In this document: positions 1 through 8,384 of the stretch, piece after piece
Position numbering within the stretch: the stretch's first letter is position 1
Layout: every line of letters starts with the position of its first letter
From: Paracoccus haematequi
Lineage (GTDB): Bacteria; Pseudomonadota; Alphaproteobacteria; Rhodobacterales; Rhodobacteraceae
Direction: 5' to 3'
NCBI RefSeq assembly: GCF_900631945.1
Contig: NZ_UZWE01000024.1
Span: forward strand, 124,001-188,000
Length of the DNA stretch: 64,000 nucleotides
Translations under genes and position numbers: made by a program
The notes under the pieces: model-generated
What the model was told of the DNA's origin: nothing
Seen by the model: the letters and a program-made list of their open reading frames with translations, nothing else
The model's database searches: none

Positions 1-1
1 G

Positions 2-910
2 CCCGTGCTGGCCCTGACCGAGCGCCGGGCCGAGACGCTGAAGGCGCGGGCCTATGACGACGGGCTGGCCCGCGTGATCGTGCCGCCGGAGGCCGACCAT
101 GCCTGGCTGCGGGCGCTGGCCGATCCCTCGGGCGATCTGATGACGCCGATGAAGGGGCCGCTGTTCACGGAACGCGACGGCGACGCGACGCCGCATCTGG
201 CCGGACTGGCGCTGGCGAAATCGGCGCAGCTTCTGCCCGCCGTTCTGGTGGTGGCAAGCGCGCCGCTGCCCGGTCTGACCCAGGTCGCGCCCGGCCCGCT
301 GCTGGCGCAGCTTGCGCATGAGGCGGCCCTGGCCCCGGTCGCCGCCGCCAACCTGCCGCTGGCCGCGGCCGAGAAATCGCGCCTGCACATCTTCCGCCCC
401 GACGATGGCGGGGCCGAACATTACGCCATCGAGATCGGCGATCCCCCCAGGGACGCCCCGGTCCTGGCGCGGCTGCATTCGGCCTGCTTCACCGGCGATG
501 TGCTGGGCAGCCTGAAATGCGATTGCGGCCCGCAGCTTCATGCCGCGCTGGCGGCGATGGGTCAGGCGGGGCAGGGGGTGCTGCTGTATCTGAACCAGGA
601 AGGCCGGGGGATCGGGCTGGCCAACAAGATGCGCGCCTATGCGTTGCAGAACCAGGGGTTCGATACGGTGCAGGCCAACCACCGGCTGGGGTTCGAGGAT
701 GACGAACGCGATTTCCGCATCGGCGCGGCGCTGCTGCGGCGGATGGGATTTTCGGCGGCGCGGCTGATGACGAACAACCCGCGCAAGGTGGCCATGCTGG
801 AAAGCCACGGCATCGCCGTGGCGGAACGGGTGCCGCTGGTGGTCGGCCGCAACCGCTTCAACACCGGCTATCTGGACACCAAAGCGGCGAAATCGGGGCA
901 TCTGCTGTGA
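2..910 (+). CDS. ribA: GTP cyclohydrolase II (5' partial)
   Basis: Opens GTP to 2,5-diamino-6-ribosylamino-pyrimidinone 5'-phosphate, the first committed step of riboflavin synthesis in the cytosol. The reading frame is open to the left edge, so the true start is probably outside the window; a GTG at 5 is the first start-like codon inside. The C-terminal half carries the family signatures: HSACFTGDVLGSLKCDCG with the three zinc-binding cysteines, and NQEGRGIGLANK of the substrate loop. The N-terminal ~120 residues are poorly conserved and lack an obvious DHBP-synthase active site. The stop overlaps the GTG start of the next gene by 3 nt (GTGA), so the two are probably cotranscribed. Identification is firm. 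Confidence 0.93.
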   Translation, partial: PVLALTERRAETLKARAYDDGLARVIVPPEADHAWLRALADPSGDLMTPMKGPLFTERDGDATPHLAGLALAKSAQLLPAVLVVASAPLPGLTQVAPGPLLAQLAHEAALAPVAAANLPLAAAEKSRLHIFRPDDGGAEHYAIEIGDPPRDAPVLARLHSACFTGDVLGSLKCDCGPQLHAALAAMGQAGQGVLLYLNQEGRGIGLANKMRAYALQNQGFDTVQANHRLGFEDDERDFRIGAALLRRMGFSAARLMTNNPRKVAMLESHGIAVAERVPLVVGRNRFNTGYLDTKAAKSGHLL

Positions 911-1401
911 CGCCGGGCGATCTGGTCCTGACGCCGCAGGGGGTGCGGTTCCGGGGGCGGCTGTTTCCTTGCAGCATCGGCAAGAGCGGCGTGACCCGCG
1001 ACAAGCGCGAGGGCGACGGCGCCACCCCCGCCGGGATCTGGCGGATCACCGGGCTGTGGTACCGCCCCGACCGTCTGCCCCCGCCCGCGCCTTGGGCGCG
1101 ACCCATCGGGCCGGGCGATCTGTGGTGCGATGCGCCGGATCATCCGGGGTATAACCATCATGCCCGCGCCCCGCTGGCCGCCAGCCATGAACGGCTGCGG
1201 AGGGCGGATCCGCTGTATGACCTGATCCTGACCACCGACTGGAACTGGCCCGATGCGGTGCCGGGGCGCGGATCGGCGATCTTCCTGCATCAGTGGCGCA
1301 GGCCCGGTTTCGGGACAGAGGGCTGCATTGCCTTCGCGCGTCGGGATCTGATGTGGATCGCCCGGCGGGCTGCGCCGGGGACGCGGGTGATTGTGCCGTG
1401 A
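907..1401 (+). CDS. L,D-transpeptidase (YkuD-fold) family protein
   Basis: A 164-aa protein with the YkuD catalytic signature: an upstream His in IFLHQW (about residue 128) and the nucleophile Cys in GTEGCIAF (about residue 140). The family forms 3-3 peptidoglycan cross-links or attaches lipoproteins to peptidoglycan. The N-terminus (MTPGDLVLTPQG) has no signal peptide or membrane segment, which is unusual for an enzyme acting in the periplasm. The GTG start overlaps the ribA stop, so translational coupling is likely, and moving the start upstream is not possible without running through ribA. Family assignment is solid; role and location are uncertain. Confidence 0.82.
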   Translation: MTPGDLVLTPQGVRFRGRLFPCSIGKSGVTRDKREGDGATPAGIWRITGLWYRPDRLPPPAPWARPIGPGDLWCDAPDHPGYNHHARAPLAASHERLRRADPLYDLILTTDWNWPDAVPGRGSAIFLHQWRRPGFGTEGCIAFARRDLMWIARRAAPGTRVIVP

Positions 1402-1409
1402 CGTTGACC

Positions 1410-1446
1410 GGACGGGACAAGGAAACGCACTGCGTTTCCCCCGTCC
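1410..1446 (+). terminator. Strong hairpin after the ribA/L,D-transpeptidase pair
   Basis: Eight bases after the stop codon a two-tier stem forms. The outer 7 bp (1410-1416 with 1440-1446) and the inner 9-bp near-palindrome (1421-1429 with 1431-1439) are separated by a 4-nt bulge on one side. There is no T-run, so it may end transcription with Rho or protect the 3' end. Further hairpins lie at 1528-1548 and 1574-1595; the second is 13 nt beyond the alkB stop on the other strand. The rest of 1447-1607 holds nothing I recognise. Confidence 0.5.
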
Positions 1447-1607
1447 GCCATGCGACCTTGCCATCAGGGACGGTGCCGTCCCGCGACCACGAGAGGCCGG
1501 CGCCCGCCGGGGGCGGGGCGGGCGCTGGCCGGGCCTTTGAGGCCCGGCGGTTCCGGTGACGATGTCGCGGCGTGGCGAAGGCGATGGCCTTCGCCAGTCA
1601 TGGGCTG

Positions 1608-2747
1608 CTACAGCGCATTCCTCGGCATCGGCAGTTCGCCCCGGTTATACGGTCCCCAATCCGTCACCTCGGGGTAAAACTGCCGCCGCCACGCCCGGAC
1701 GCGCGGGTTCATGCGACGCCGCCACCAGGGCGGGACCATGGCGACGAAGGTCATCGCCGGATAGCCCAGCGGCAGTTGCGGCGCCTGGTTCGCGCCATAG
1801 GTTTGCAGCAGCGGAAACCGCCGGTCGGGCTTGGTGTGATGATCCGAATGGCGTTGCAGGTTGATCAGCAGCCAGTTCGACGCCCTACGGCTGGCGTTCC
1901 AGCTGTGGCGCGGCAGGACAGGCTCGTATCGCCCCTTGCCCAGATGCTTGCGGGTCAGGCCGTAATGTTCGACGTAATTCGTCAGTTCAAGCTGCCAGAT
2001 CGCGACGAAGGCCTGGAACAGGAACAGCGCCAGCCCCTGCGCCCCGCCAAGCGCCAAGGCCAGCGCGATCATCGCCCCTTGCAGCGCGGCGTATCGCCAG
2101 AACGGGTTGCGGCGGTCCCAGGGGCTGCGGCCCGCCCGCGCCAGCAGCCGGGTTTCCGCCCGCCAGGCGCTGCGCGGGCCGTCGCGCAGCACCCGCGCGA
2201 AGAAGCGATAGAACCCCTCGTTATAGCGCGCCGACACGGCGTCGCGCGGGGTCGAGACCCAGGCGTGATGGACCAGCAGGTGCTCGGTGCGGAAATGCGA
2301 ATACAGGGTGGATGCCAGCAGCAAGTCGCCCATCCAGCGTTCGACGGCGGTCTTCTGGTGCAGCAGCTCATGGGCGTAAACCATGCCGATGCTGCCCGAC
2401 AGCACGCCGATGCCAAAGAACAGGCCCAGCTTTTCCAGCCCCGACAGATGCCCGGAATGGGCCGCATACCAGATCGAACCGAAGATCGCCGCGAATTGCA
2501 GCGGGAACCAGATCACCGTGACGGCGCGGTGCCAGAACAGGGCGCGGGTTTCGGTCCCCGGATCCGGGTTCGCCGGATTCAGGCCCAGCACCCCGTCAAG
2601 CGCGATGGTCAGATACCAGGCGTAACCGGGCAGCAGCATCCACCACAAGCCGCCGTTCCAGGCGGCCAGGGCGACCAGCGGCAGCATCACCACCGACATC
2701 CAGAAGGGCGCGGCGGCGGGCAGTCTGCTGGGGGTTGAATCGCTCAT
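1608..2747 (-). CDS. alkB: Alkane 1-monooxygenase-type membrane di-iron hydroxylase
   Basis: A 379-aa integral-membrane protein of the AlkB/XylM family, which hydroxylates terminal methyl groups of alkanes or related substrates using O2 and electrons from rubredoxin. All histidine boxes are present: HELLHQ (126-131), EHLLVHH (155-161), NYVEHYGL (257-264) and LQRHSDHH (297-304). Several hydrophobic helices precede and separate them (roughly 15-50, 75-120, 225-255). The NYVEHYGL box is typical of true alkane hydroxylases rather than fatty-acid desaturases. No rubredoxin or rubredoxin reductase gene is adjacent, so the electron donor must be encoded elsewhere. It is monocistronic, 10 nt upstream of the mutY stop on the same strand. 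Confidence 0.88.
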   Translation of the reverse strand: MSDSTPSRLPAAAPFWMSVVMLPLVALAAWNGGLWWMLLPGYAWYLTIALDGVLGLNPANPDPGTETRALFWHRAVTVIWFPLQFAAIFGSIWYAAHSGHLSGLEKLGLFFGIGVLSGSIGMVYAHELLHQKTAVERWMGDLLLASTLYSHFRTEHLLVHHAWVSTPRDAVSARYNEGFYRFFARVLRDGPRSAWRAETRLLARAGRSPWDRRNPFWRYAALQGAMIALALALGGAQGLALFLFQAFVAIWQLELTNYVEHYGLTRKHLGKGRYEPVLPRHSWNASRRASNWLLINLQRHSDHHTKPDRRFPLLQTYGANQAPQLPLGYPAMTFVAMVPPWWRRRMNPRVRAWRRQFYPEVTDWGPYNRGELPMPRNAL

Positions 2748-2757
2748 CCACAGGACA

Positions 2758-3795
2758 TTACGCAGCGATGTCGGCGCGCGCCATATCCCAGACCTTGCGC
2801 ATCAGGCCGGGCAGGGAACTGCGGTCGATATGCCGCAGGGGCACCAGGCGGCCGCGCGTGGGCGGGCCGTCCAGATCGCCCAGCATCACCTGCAAGGACA
2901 GGGTGAAATGGGTGAAGACATGGCGGACATGGCCGATCTCTCGCCAGGCGGCAATGCCGGGCGGCGGCAGGTCGCGCCCGTCCCAATGGGCCGAGGGGAA
3001 GGCCAGCGTGCCGCCCAGCAGGCCCTTGGCCGGGCGTTCCTCGAACAGCACGGCGTCACCGTGGCGGGCGACCCAGGCGATGCCGCTGCGGTCGGGCTTG
3101 GCAGCCTTCGGCGTCTTGCGCGGCAGGCTGGCGGCGATGCCTGCGGCACGGGCGTCGCAATCGTCGATCAGCGGGCAGATGCCGCAGGCCGGGTTGCGCG
3201 GCGTGCAGATCGTCGCGCCCAGATCCATCATCGCCTGCGCGTAATCGCCGGGCCGATTGCGGGGCGTCAGCGTTTCGGCAAGGACCACCAGTTCGGGCTT
3301 GGCGGCGGGCAGGGGCGTTTCCACCGCGAACAGCCGCGCCACCACCCGTTCGACATTGCCGTCCACCACCGTTTCCGGCGCGTCATAGGCGATCGCCGCG
3401 ATCGCGGCCGAGGTATAGGCCCCGATCCCCGGCAAGTCCCGCAGCCCGTCGCGCGTGTCCGGAAACCCGCCAGCGGCCGTCACCGCCCGCGCGCAGGCCA
3501 GCAGGTTGCGGGCGCGGGCATAGTATCCAAGCCCCGCCCATTCGGCCATCACCTGCGCATCCGGCGCGGCGGCCAGATCCTGCACGCTGGGCCACAGCGT
3601 CGTGAATCGTTCGAAATAGGCCTTGACCGCCGCGACGGTGGTCTGTTGCAGCATCACCTCGGACAGCCAGACGCGATAGGGGTCGGCCGCGCCCCCATTC
3701 GGCCCGCCGCCCGGCGGGACGCGCCAAGGCAGGACGCGCGCGTGGCGGTCGTACCAGTCCAGCAGATGCGGGGCGATCACCTTGGTGTCACGCAA
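2758..3795 (-). CDS. mutY: A/G-specific adenine DNA glycosylase
   Basis: Removes adenine mispaired with 8-oxoguanine or guanine in base-excision repair. In order, the 345-aa protein shows the helix with catalytic Glu46 (SEVMLQQT), the helix-hairpin-helix LPGIGAYTS (121-129), the catalytic Asp of VVDGNV (Asp145), and the iron-sulphur loop Cys197-x6-Cys-x2-Cys-x5-Cys213. From about residue 225 comes the MutT-like C-terminal domain that recognises 8-oxoG. Length is normal for the family. It is divergent from the dciA-like gene, whose upstream start codons would overlap its 5' end. No feature is missing. Confidence 0.96.
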   Translation of the reverse strand: MRDTKVIAPHLLDWYDRHARVLPWRVPPGGGPNGGAADPYRVWLSEVMLQQTTVAAVKAYFERFTTLWPSVQDLAAAPDAQVMAEWAGLGYYARARNLLACARAVTAAGGFPDTRDGLRDLPGIGAYTSAAIAAIAYDAPETVVDGNVERVVARLFAVETPLPAAKPELVVLAETLTPRNRPGDYAQAMMDLGATICTPRNPACGICPLIDDCDARAAGIAASLPRKTPKAAKPDRSGIAWVARHGDAVLFEERPAKGLLGGTLAFPSAHWDGRDLPPPGIAAWREIGHVRHVFTHFTLSLQVMLGDLDGPPTRGRLVPLRHIDRSSLPGLMRKVWDMARADIAA

Positions 3796-3865
3796 TATTC
3801 AGTCCCTCGCTTTCCGGACGCGCTTTCATCCCGCGCCGGGGCTGATTAAGGATATGGGGGTGACA

Positions 3866-4432
3866 ATGCACCAGGCAAAGATGGCAAAAGCGTCCGACCG
3901 TCCCCGCAACCCCCAGGCAAGCCGCAGGCGCGGCTTCCAGCAAGCGTCGGCGCTGCTGGCCGACCGGGTGCAGAAGGCGGCCGAGGGGCGGGGATTCGCC
4001 ATGGCCCGTCTGCTGACCAATTGGCCCGAGATCGCCGGTCCCCGGCTTGCCGGGATGACCCGGCCGGTGCGCATCAGCCACGCGCGCGGCGGGTTCGGCG
4101 CCACCCTGACGCTGCTGACCGCCGGCCCCGTCGCGCCGCTGGTGGAAATGCAGCTGCCGCAGCTGCGCGACCGGGTGAACGCCTGCTATGGCTATAACGC
4201 GGTGCAGCGGATCGTGCTGACCCAGACGGCGGCCAGCGGGTTCGCCGAAGGGCAGGCGGTCTTTGCCCCGGCCCCCGTCCAGGCCGCGCCGCCCGATCCG
4301 CAGATCGTCGAAAAGGCCGACCGCATCGGCCGTCAGTTCCAGGATCCGGCCCTGGCGCAGGCGATGGCGCTGCTGGCCCTGAACATCGAAACCAAACGAC
4401 ACCGGAACCACCGAAAGGATTTTCCATGCTGA
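3866..4432 (+). CDS. DUF721 (DciA-like) protein
   Basis: A 188-aa protein of the DUF721 family, whose bacterial members include DciA, the loader of the replicative helicase DnaB. The recognisable core is the segment RGFQQASALLADRVQKAAEG followed by FAMARLLTNWPEIAGPRLAG. The C-terminal half is less conserved. The frame is open upstream to a TTG at 3782 overlapping mutY. I chose ATG 3866 because a G-rich stretch precedes it at normal spacing; ATG 3854 is a possible alternative. The 3' end overlaps the next gene by 7 nt, so the pair is cotranscribed. Family is clear; the DciA role is inferred. Confidence 0.8.
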   Translation: MHQAKMAKASDRPRNPQASRRRGFQQASALLADRVQKAAEGRGFAMARLLTNWPEIAGPRLAGMTRPVRISHARGGFGATLTLLTAGPVAPLVEMQLPQLRDRVNACYGYNAVQRIVLTQTAASGFAEGQAVFAPAPVQAAPPDPQIVEKADRIGRQFQDPALAQAMALLALNIETKRHRNHRKDFPC

Positions 4433-5055
4433 CCCGTTTCGCCGTCGCGGCCCTGGCGCTTGCCCTGGCCGCCCCCGCCGCGATGGCCCAGGACGCCGAC
4501 GCGACCGCGACCCTGCCCGACATCGCCATGGGATCCGAGGACGCGCCCCTGACCATCGTCGAATATGCCAGCTTCACCTGCGGCCATTGCGCCAATTTCC
4601 ATGCCGAGAACTGGCCGAAGCTCAAGGCCGAGTATGTCGATACCGGCAAGGTGAAGTTCATCCAGCGCGACGTGTATTTCGACCAGCCTGGCCTGTGGGC
4701 GGGCGTCCTGGCGCGCTGCGGCGGCGACGATAAGTTCTATCCCGTATCCCACATGCTGTTCGACGAACAAAAGGACTGGCTGGCCGGCGGCACCGGAGAG
4801 GAGATCGCGGCCAACCTGCGCAAGATCGGCCTGAAGGCGGGCATGACCGAAGACCAGATGACCGCCTGCTGGGAAGACACCGCCAAGGCCGAACAGCTGA
4901 TCGCAACCTTCCAGAAGAACGCCACCGCCGACGGGATCGAGGCGACGCCGACCTTCATCATCGGCGGCGAAAAGGTCCAGAACCAGCCTTGGGACGACAT
5001 GAAGGCCGTCATCGACGCCAAGCTGGCCGAGGCCGAACCCGCCCCGGCGAACTGA
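4426..5055 (+). CDS. DsbA-family periplasmic thiol:disulfide oxidoreductase
   Basis: A 209-aa secreted thioredoxin-fold protein. Residues 1-21 are a signal peptide ending AMA, followed by [11 protein letters not shown]. The active site is CGHC at 52-55 in [13 protein letters not shown], and a cis-proline motif TPTFIIGG lies near residue 175. This is the DsbA_2 type common in alphaproteobacteria, which makes or reshuffles disulfides in exported proteins. The start overlaps the DUF721 gene by 7 nt. In many Rhodobacterales this gene is followed by smc; here a hairpin and then mscL follow instead. Confidence 0.88.
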   Translation: MLTRFAVAALALALAAPAAMAQDADATATLPDIAMGSEDAPLTIVEYASFTCGHCANFHAENWPKLKAEYVDTGKVKFIQRDVYFDQPGLWAGVLARCGGDDKFYPVSHMLFDEQKDWLAGGTGEEIAANLRKIGLKAGMTEDQMTACWEDTAKAEQLIATFQKNATADGIEATPTFIIGGEKVQNQPWDDMKAVIDAKLAEAEPAPAN

Positions 5056-5076
5056 CCGCACCCGTCTGACGCATGT

Positions 5077-5100
5077 GGCCCGCCTGACACAAGGCGGGCC
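5077..5100 (+). terminator. Hairpin after the dsbA-like gene
   Basis: A perfect 9-bp GC stem (5077-5085 with 5092-5100, loop GACACA) lies 21 nt after the dsbA-like stop. There is no T-run directly after it; five T follow at 5114-5118. It probably separates the mutY-side operon from mscL. Confidence 0.5.
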
Positions 5101-5206
5101 TGACGCCGCACGTTTTTCCCATGCAAATCGTGCGGAATTGCCTTTTGATGTCGCGCGCCCCATGCTTTGTGCATGGCGAACGCGCGCGTTAACAAGGGAC
5201 AGCGTC

Positions 5207-5668
5207 ATGATCAAAGAATTTCGGGAATTCATCGCCCGCGGCAATGTCATCGACCTTGCCGTCGGCATCATCATCGGGGCGGCTTTCACAGCGATCGTGA
5301 ATTCCGTGGTGGCCGATCTTATCAACCCGATCCTGGGCCTGCTGACCGGCGGTGTCGATTTCACCAACAAGTATTTCGTCCTGTCGGGCAATGTTCCCGA
5401 AGGCGCCAGCCTGGCGGCGGCCCGCGATTCCGGCGCGGCGGTCTTTGCCTATGGTTCCTTCGCGATGGCGGTGCTGAACTTCCTGATCATCGCCTGGGCG
5501 GTGTTCCTGCTGGTCAAGGCCGTGAACCGCCTTCAGACCATCGCCGCCAAACCGAAAGAGGAAGAGGTCGTCGTGGCGGCCCCCACGCAGGAAGAACTGC
5601 TGGCGCAGATCCGCGACCTGCTGGCCGACCGCACCGGCTGGCAGGACCACCCGGCGCCCCGCGCCTGA
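5207..5668 (+). CDS. mscL: Large-conductance mechanosensitive channel
   Basis: Forms the pentameric inner-membrane channel that opens under severe hypo-osmotic stress. The 153-aa protein begins with the family hallmark [20 protein letters not shown], followed by TM1 ([15 protein letters not shown]), the periplasmic loop, TM2 ([19 protein letters not shown], about 84-104) and a charged C-terminal helix. The frame is open upstream to 5075, but ATG 5207 gives the canonical N-terminus and follows AAGGGACAG. Length is somewhat above E. coli MscL (136 aa), mostly in the loop. It is transcribed alone and is convergent with ald. Confidence 0.95.
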   Translation: MIKEFREFIARGNVIDLAVGIIIGAAFTAIVNSVVADLINPILGLLTGGVDFTNKYFVLSGNVPEGASLAAARDSGAAVFAYGSFAMAVLNFLIIAWAVFLLVKAVNRLQTIAAKPKEEEVVVAAPTQEELLAQIRDLLADRTGWQDHPAPRA

Positions 5669-5688
5669 TCCCCCGCGCCTGACCCATT

Positions 5689-5715
5689 GCCCGGCGCGGT
5701 TCGCCCGCGCCGGGC
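5689..5715. terminator. Hairpin between convergent mscL and ald
   Basis: A perfect 11-bp GC stem (5689-5699 with 5705-5715, loop TTCGC) sits between two converging stop codons. It is symmetric, so it could act on both transcripts. No T-run is present. Confidence 0.55.
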
Positions 5716-5722
5716 GCCTTGC

Positions 5723-6841
5723 CTACTGCGCCAGAAGCCGGTCGGGGGTGATCGCCTCCAGCCCCAGGGCCTCGCCCACCGGGGCCGAGGTCAGGCGGCC
5801 GCCATGCGTGGACAGCCCGGCGCGCAGATGCGGATCGTCCTGCACCGCCTGCCGCCAGCCCTTGTCGGCCAGGGCCAGCAGGAAGGGCAGCGTCGCATTG
5901 CCAAGCGCCTGGGTCGAGGTGCGCGCCACCGCGCCCGGCATGTTGGCCACGCAGTAATGCACTATGCCGTCAACCTCATAGATGGGATCCTGGTGGGTGG
6001 TGGCGCGGGATGTCTCGAAACAGCCGCCCTGGTCAATGGCCACGTCCACCAGCACAGCGCCGGGCTGCATGGTGGACAGCTGGTCGCGCGTCACCAGCTT
6101 GGGCGCGGCCGCGCCAGGGATCAGCACCGCGCCGATCACCATGTCCGCCGTGCGGATCAGGTCGGCCGTGGCCGCCGCGCTGGAATATTGCGTGGTCAGC
6201 CGCCCCATGAAGATGTCGTCCAGGTATGACAGCCGCGCCACCGATCTGTCGGTGACGGTGACATTCGCGCCCATGCCCACGGCCACCCGCGCCGCCGCCG
6301 TGCCGACCACGCCGCCGCCGATGATCACCACATTGGCGGGCCGCACACCCGGCACCCCGCCCAGCAAGACGCCGCGCCCGCCATTGGCCTTTTGCAGCGC
6401 CCAGGATCCGACCTGCGGGGCCAGCCGCCCGGCGACCTCGGACATGGGCGCCAGCAAAGGCAGCCCGCCGCGCGCGTCCGTCACCGTCTCATAGGCGATG
6501 GCGGTGACGCCCGAGGCCAGCAGGTCGCGGGTTTGTTCGGGATCGGGGGCAAGATGCAGATAGGTGAACAGCACCTGCCCGTCGCGCAGCATCGCCCGTT
6601 CGGCGGCCTGCGGCTCCTTGACCTTGACGATCATCTCGGCGGCCGCAAAGACCGAGGCTGCGTCCGGCGCGATCCCGGCCCCGGCTGCGGCGTAATCCTC
6701 GTCCGTGAAGCCCGCGCCTAGCCCCGCGCCGGTTTCCACGACGACATCGTGACCCCTGGCGACGGCCTCGGTCACGGCGGCGGGCGTCATGCCGACGCGG
6801 AATTCCTGCGGCTTGATTTCCCTGGGGCAACCGATCTTCAT
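5723..6841 (-). CDS. ald: Alanine dehydrogenase
   Basis: NAD-dependent oxidative deamination of L-alanine to pyruvate and ammonia, reversible, in the cytosol. The 372-aa protein shows GCPREIKPQEFRVGMTP at the N-terminus, the substrate-binding His in TYLHLAPDPE, the Rossmann segment GGGVVGTAAARVAVGMGA and VDVAIDQGGCFETS. Two in-frame ATG codons are available (6847 and 6841). The GGAGG Shine-Dalgarno abuts the first directly but lies 6 nt from the second, so I choose 6841 (MKIGCPREIK). It is divergent from an Lrp/AsnC regulator that probably controls it. Confidence 0.95.
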   Translation of the reverse strand: MKIGCPREIKPQEFRVGMTPAAVTEAVARGHDVVVETGAGLGAGFTDEDYAAAGAGIAPDAASVFAAAEMIVKVKEPQAAERAMLRDGQVLFTYLHLAPDPEQTRDLLASGVTAIAYETVTDARGGLPLLAPMSEVAGRLAPQVGSWALQKANGGRGVLLGGVPGVRPANVVIIGGGVVGTAAARVAVGMGANVTVTDRSVARLSYLDDIFMGRLTTQYSSAAATADLIRTADMVIGAVLIPGAAAPKLVTRDQLSTMQPGAVLVDVAIDQGGCFETSRATTHQDPIYEVDGIVHYCVANMPGAVARTSTQALGNATLPFLLALADKGWRQAVQDDPHLRAGLSTHGGRLTSAPVGEALGLEAITPDRLLAQ

Positions 6842-6882
6842 GTTCATCCTCCCTTGTTTTGAGCCAGTGTGGCACCGACCGT

Positions 6883-6898
6883 CCGCATGATGTTGCGG
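6883..6898. promoter_or_regulatory. Candidate Lrp/AldR operator between ald and its regulator
   Basis: A 16-bp dyad, CCGCA-TGATGT-TGCGG, lies in the 132-bp divergent promoter region. Lrp-family proteins bind dyads with an AT-richer centre, and the gene pair is arranged as known ald/aldR pairs. Assignment rests on position and symmetry only. Confidence 0.4.
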
Positions 6899-6973
6899 AG
6901 ATTAGGCGCGGCCCAGGTCGCTGACGACGAAAAAACCCTGGCACCTTCCCGCTGGGTCGAAGATTATCCCGCC

Positions 6974-7435
6974 ATGTCCGATCTCGATGCAATAGACCGC
7001 CGCATTCTGGCCCTGCTTCAGAAGGAAGGCCGAATCAGCAACGCCGAACTGGCGCTGCGGGTGCATCTGTCGCCGTCCGCCTGCCATCGCCGCGTCCAGC
7101 GGCTGGAGGAGGCGGGCGTGATCCACGGCTATGTGGCGCTGCTGGACGCGCGCAAGCTGCGCCGCCAGACCACCGTCTTCGTGGAAATCACCCTGTCCGG
7201 CCAGGCGGACGAGGTGCTGGAGGCTTTCGAAAAGGGCGTGCGGGCGATCCCCGACGTGCTGGAATGCCACCTCATGGCCGGATCCGCCGATTACCTGCTG
7301 AAGATCGTGGTCGAGGATACCGACGATTTCGCCCGCATCCACCGCCAGCACCTGGCCCGCCTGCCGGGCGTGGCGCAGATGCATTCGTCCTTCGCGCTGC
7401 GCACGGTGTTCCGCACCACGGCGATCCCGGTGTAA
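6974..7435 (+). CDS. Lrp/AsnC-family transcriptional regulator (AldR-like)
   Basis: A 153-aa regulator with the N-terminal winged helix-turn-helix (DAIDRRILALLQKEGRISNAEL, then LSPSACHRRVQRLEEAG) and a C-terminal RAM/AsnC effector domain (about 70-150: EITLSGQADEVLEAFEKGV, CHLMAGSADYLLKI). The frame is open upstream to 6869, but ATG 6974 (MSDLDAIDRR) is the canonical start. Its position head-to-head with ald suggests it senses alanine and activates or represses ald. The next gene starts 3 nt after its stop and is probably cotranscribed. Confidence 0.92.
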   Translation: MSDLDAIDRRILALLQKEGRISNAELALRVHLSPSACHRRVQRLEEAGVIHGYVALLDARKLRRQTTVFVEITLSGQADEVLEAFEKGVRAIPDVLECHLMAGSADYLLKIVVEDTDDFARIHRQHLARLPGVAQMHSSFALRTVFRTTAIPV

Positions 7436-7438
7436 TCC

Positions 7439-8293
7439 ATGATCCGCCGTCATCTGTTGGTCCTGCTGGCCGCCACGGCGGCAACCCCCGCGAAAGCCCA
7501 GCCGCGCCGCCACGATCCGCCCCCGGAAATCGACCATCCCCGCGCCAGCCATTTCGCCTTCGGTCCTGAAGGCAGGCAATGGCGCATCTTCGTGGGCCTG
7601 CCCGACGCGCCGCCGCCGCAGCAGGGCTATTCCGTGATCCTGTCGCTGGACGGGGCCACCACCTTCCCGCAGTTCTGGACCCATCGGGAAACCCGCGCGC
7701 CGGGCGCGCCGGTGATCCTGTTCGGCATCAGCTATGAAGGCGCCAACCGCCGCTGGGTGGATCTGACTTCGCGCGCGATGGCGCCGGTGCTGCCGATCCT
7801 GGGGTATCGCAGCGCGCCGCGCGACCGCCTGACCGGAGGGCGAGAGGCGTTCCTGGCGATGATCGGGGACGAGCTTCTGCCGGAACTGGCCCGCCGCTAT
7901 CCGCTGGATCAGGGCGACATGACCCTTTACGGCCATTCGCTGGGCGGGTTGTTCGTGCTGCATACGCTGTTCAACCGTCCTCATCTGTTCGCCCGCCATG
8001 TCGCCGCCGACCCCTCGGTCTGGTGGAACGCGGGCGAATCGCAGCGCGAGGCGGCGGCTTTCGCCGGGGGCGTCGCGGCGGCGGGCGGACGGGTCGATCC
8101 TGGGGTCCAGGTGATGATCGCCCAGGCAGGCCGGGCGCGGCAGAACCACCCCCACGATCCGACATCGCTGGTGCGGATCCTGTCGGGAATCCGGGGACTG
8201 GACGTGATGTATCGCCCCTATCCGCAGGAAAACCACGGCTCTCTGATGGGGCCGTCCACGGCGGATGCCCTGGACCTGCACCTGCTTCGGTAG
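7439..8293 (+). CDS. Secreted alpha/beta-hydrolase, esterase family (IroE/Fes-like)
   Basis: A 284-aa hydrolase with an N-terminal export signal (residues 1-20, two arginines then LLVLLAATAATPAKA). The nucleophile elbow is YGHSLGGLF (Ser167) and the catalytic His is His266 in QENHGSLMGPS. This layout is that of the putative esterase family that includes the trilactone hydrolase IroE and S-formylglutathione hydrolase-like proteins. The substrate is unknown: no siderophore genes are nearby, so a siderophore role is not supported by context. It follows the AldR-like gene by 3 nt. Confidence 0.78.
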   Translation: MIRRHLLVLLAATAATPAKAQPRRHDPPPEIDHPRASHFAFGPEGRQWRIFVGLPDAPPPQQGYSVILSLDGATTFPQFWTHRETRAPGAPVILFGISYEGANRRWVDLTSRAMAPVLPILGYRSAPRDRLTGGREAFLAMIGDELLPELARRYPLDQGDMTLYGHSLGGLFVLHTLFNRPHLFARHVAADPSVWWNAGESQREAAAFAGGVAAAGGRVDPGVQVMIAQAGRARQNHPHDPTSLVRILSGIRGLDVMYRPYPQENHGSLMGPSTADALDLHLLR

Positions 8294-8305
8294 GGAGCCG
8301 ATACG

Positions 8306-8337
8306 CAGACCCCCGCAGCTTATGCCGCGGGGGTCTG
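8306..8337. terminator. Bidirectional hairpin between the esterase gene and rpsU
   Basis: A perfect 11-bp stem (8306-8316 with 8327-8337, loop AGCTTATGCC) lies 13 nt after the esterase stop and before the rpsU stop on the other strand. It has no T-run. Its position between convergent genes supports a terminator for one or both. Confidence 0.6.
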
Positions 8338-8384
8338 ACTGAAACGAAGATCGCGTCGTCTTACAGGACGCCTTCGCGCTGCGT

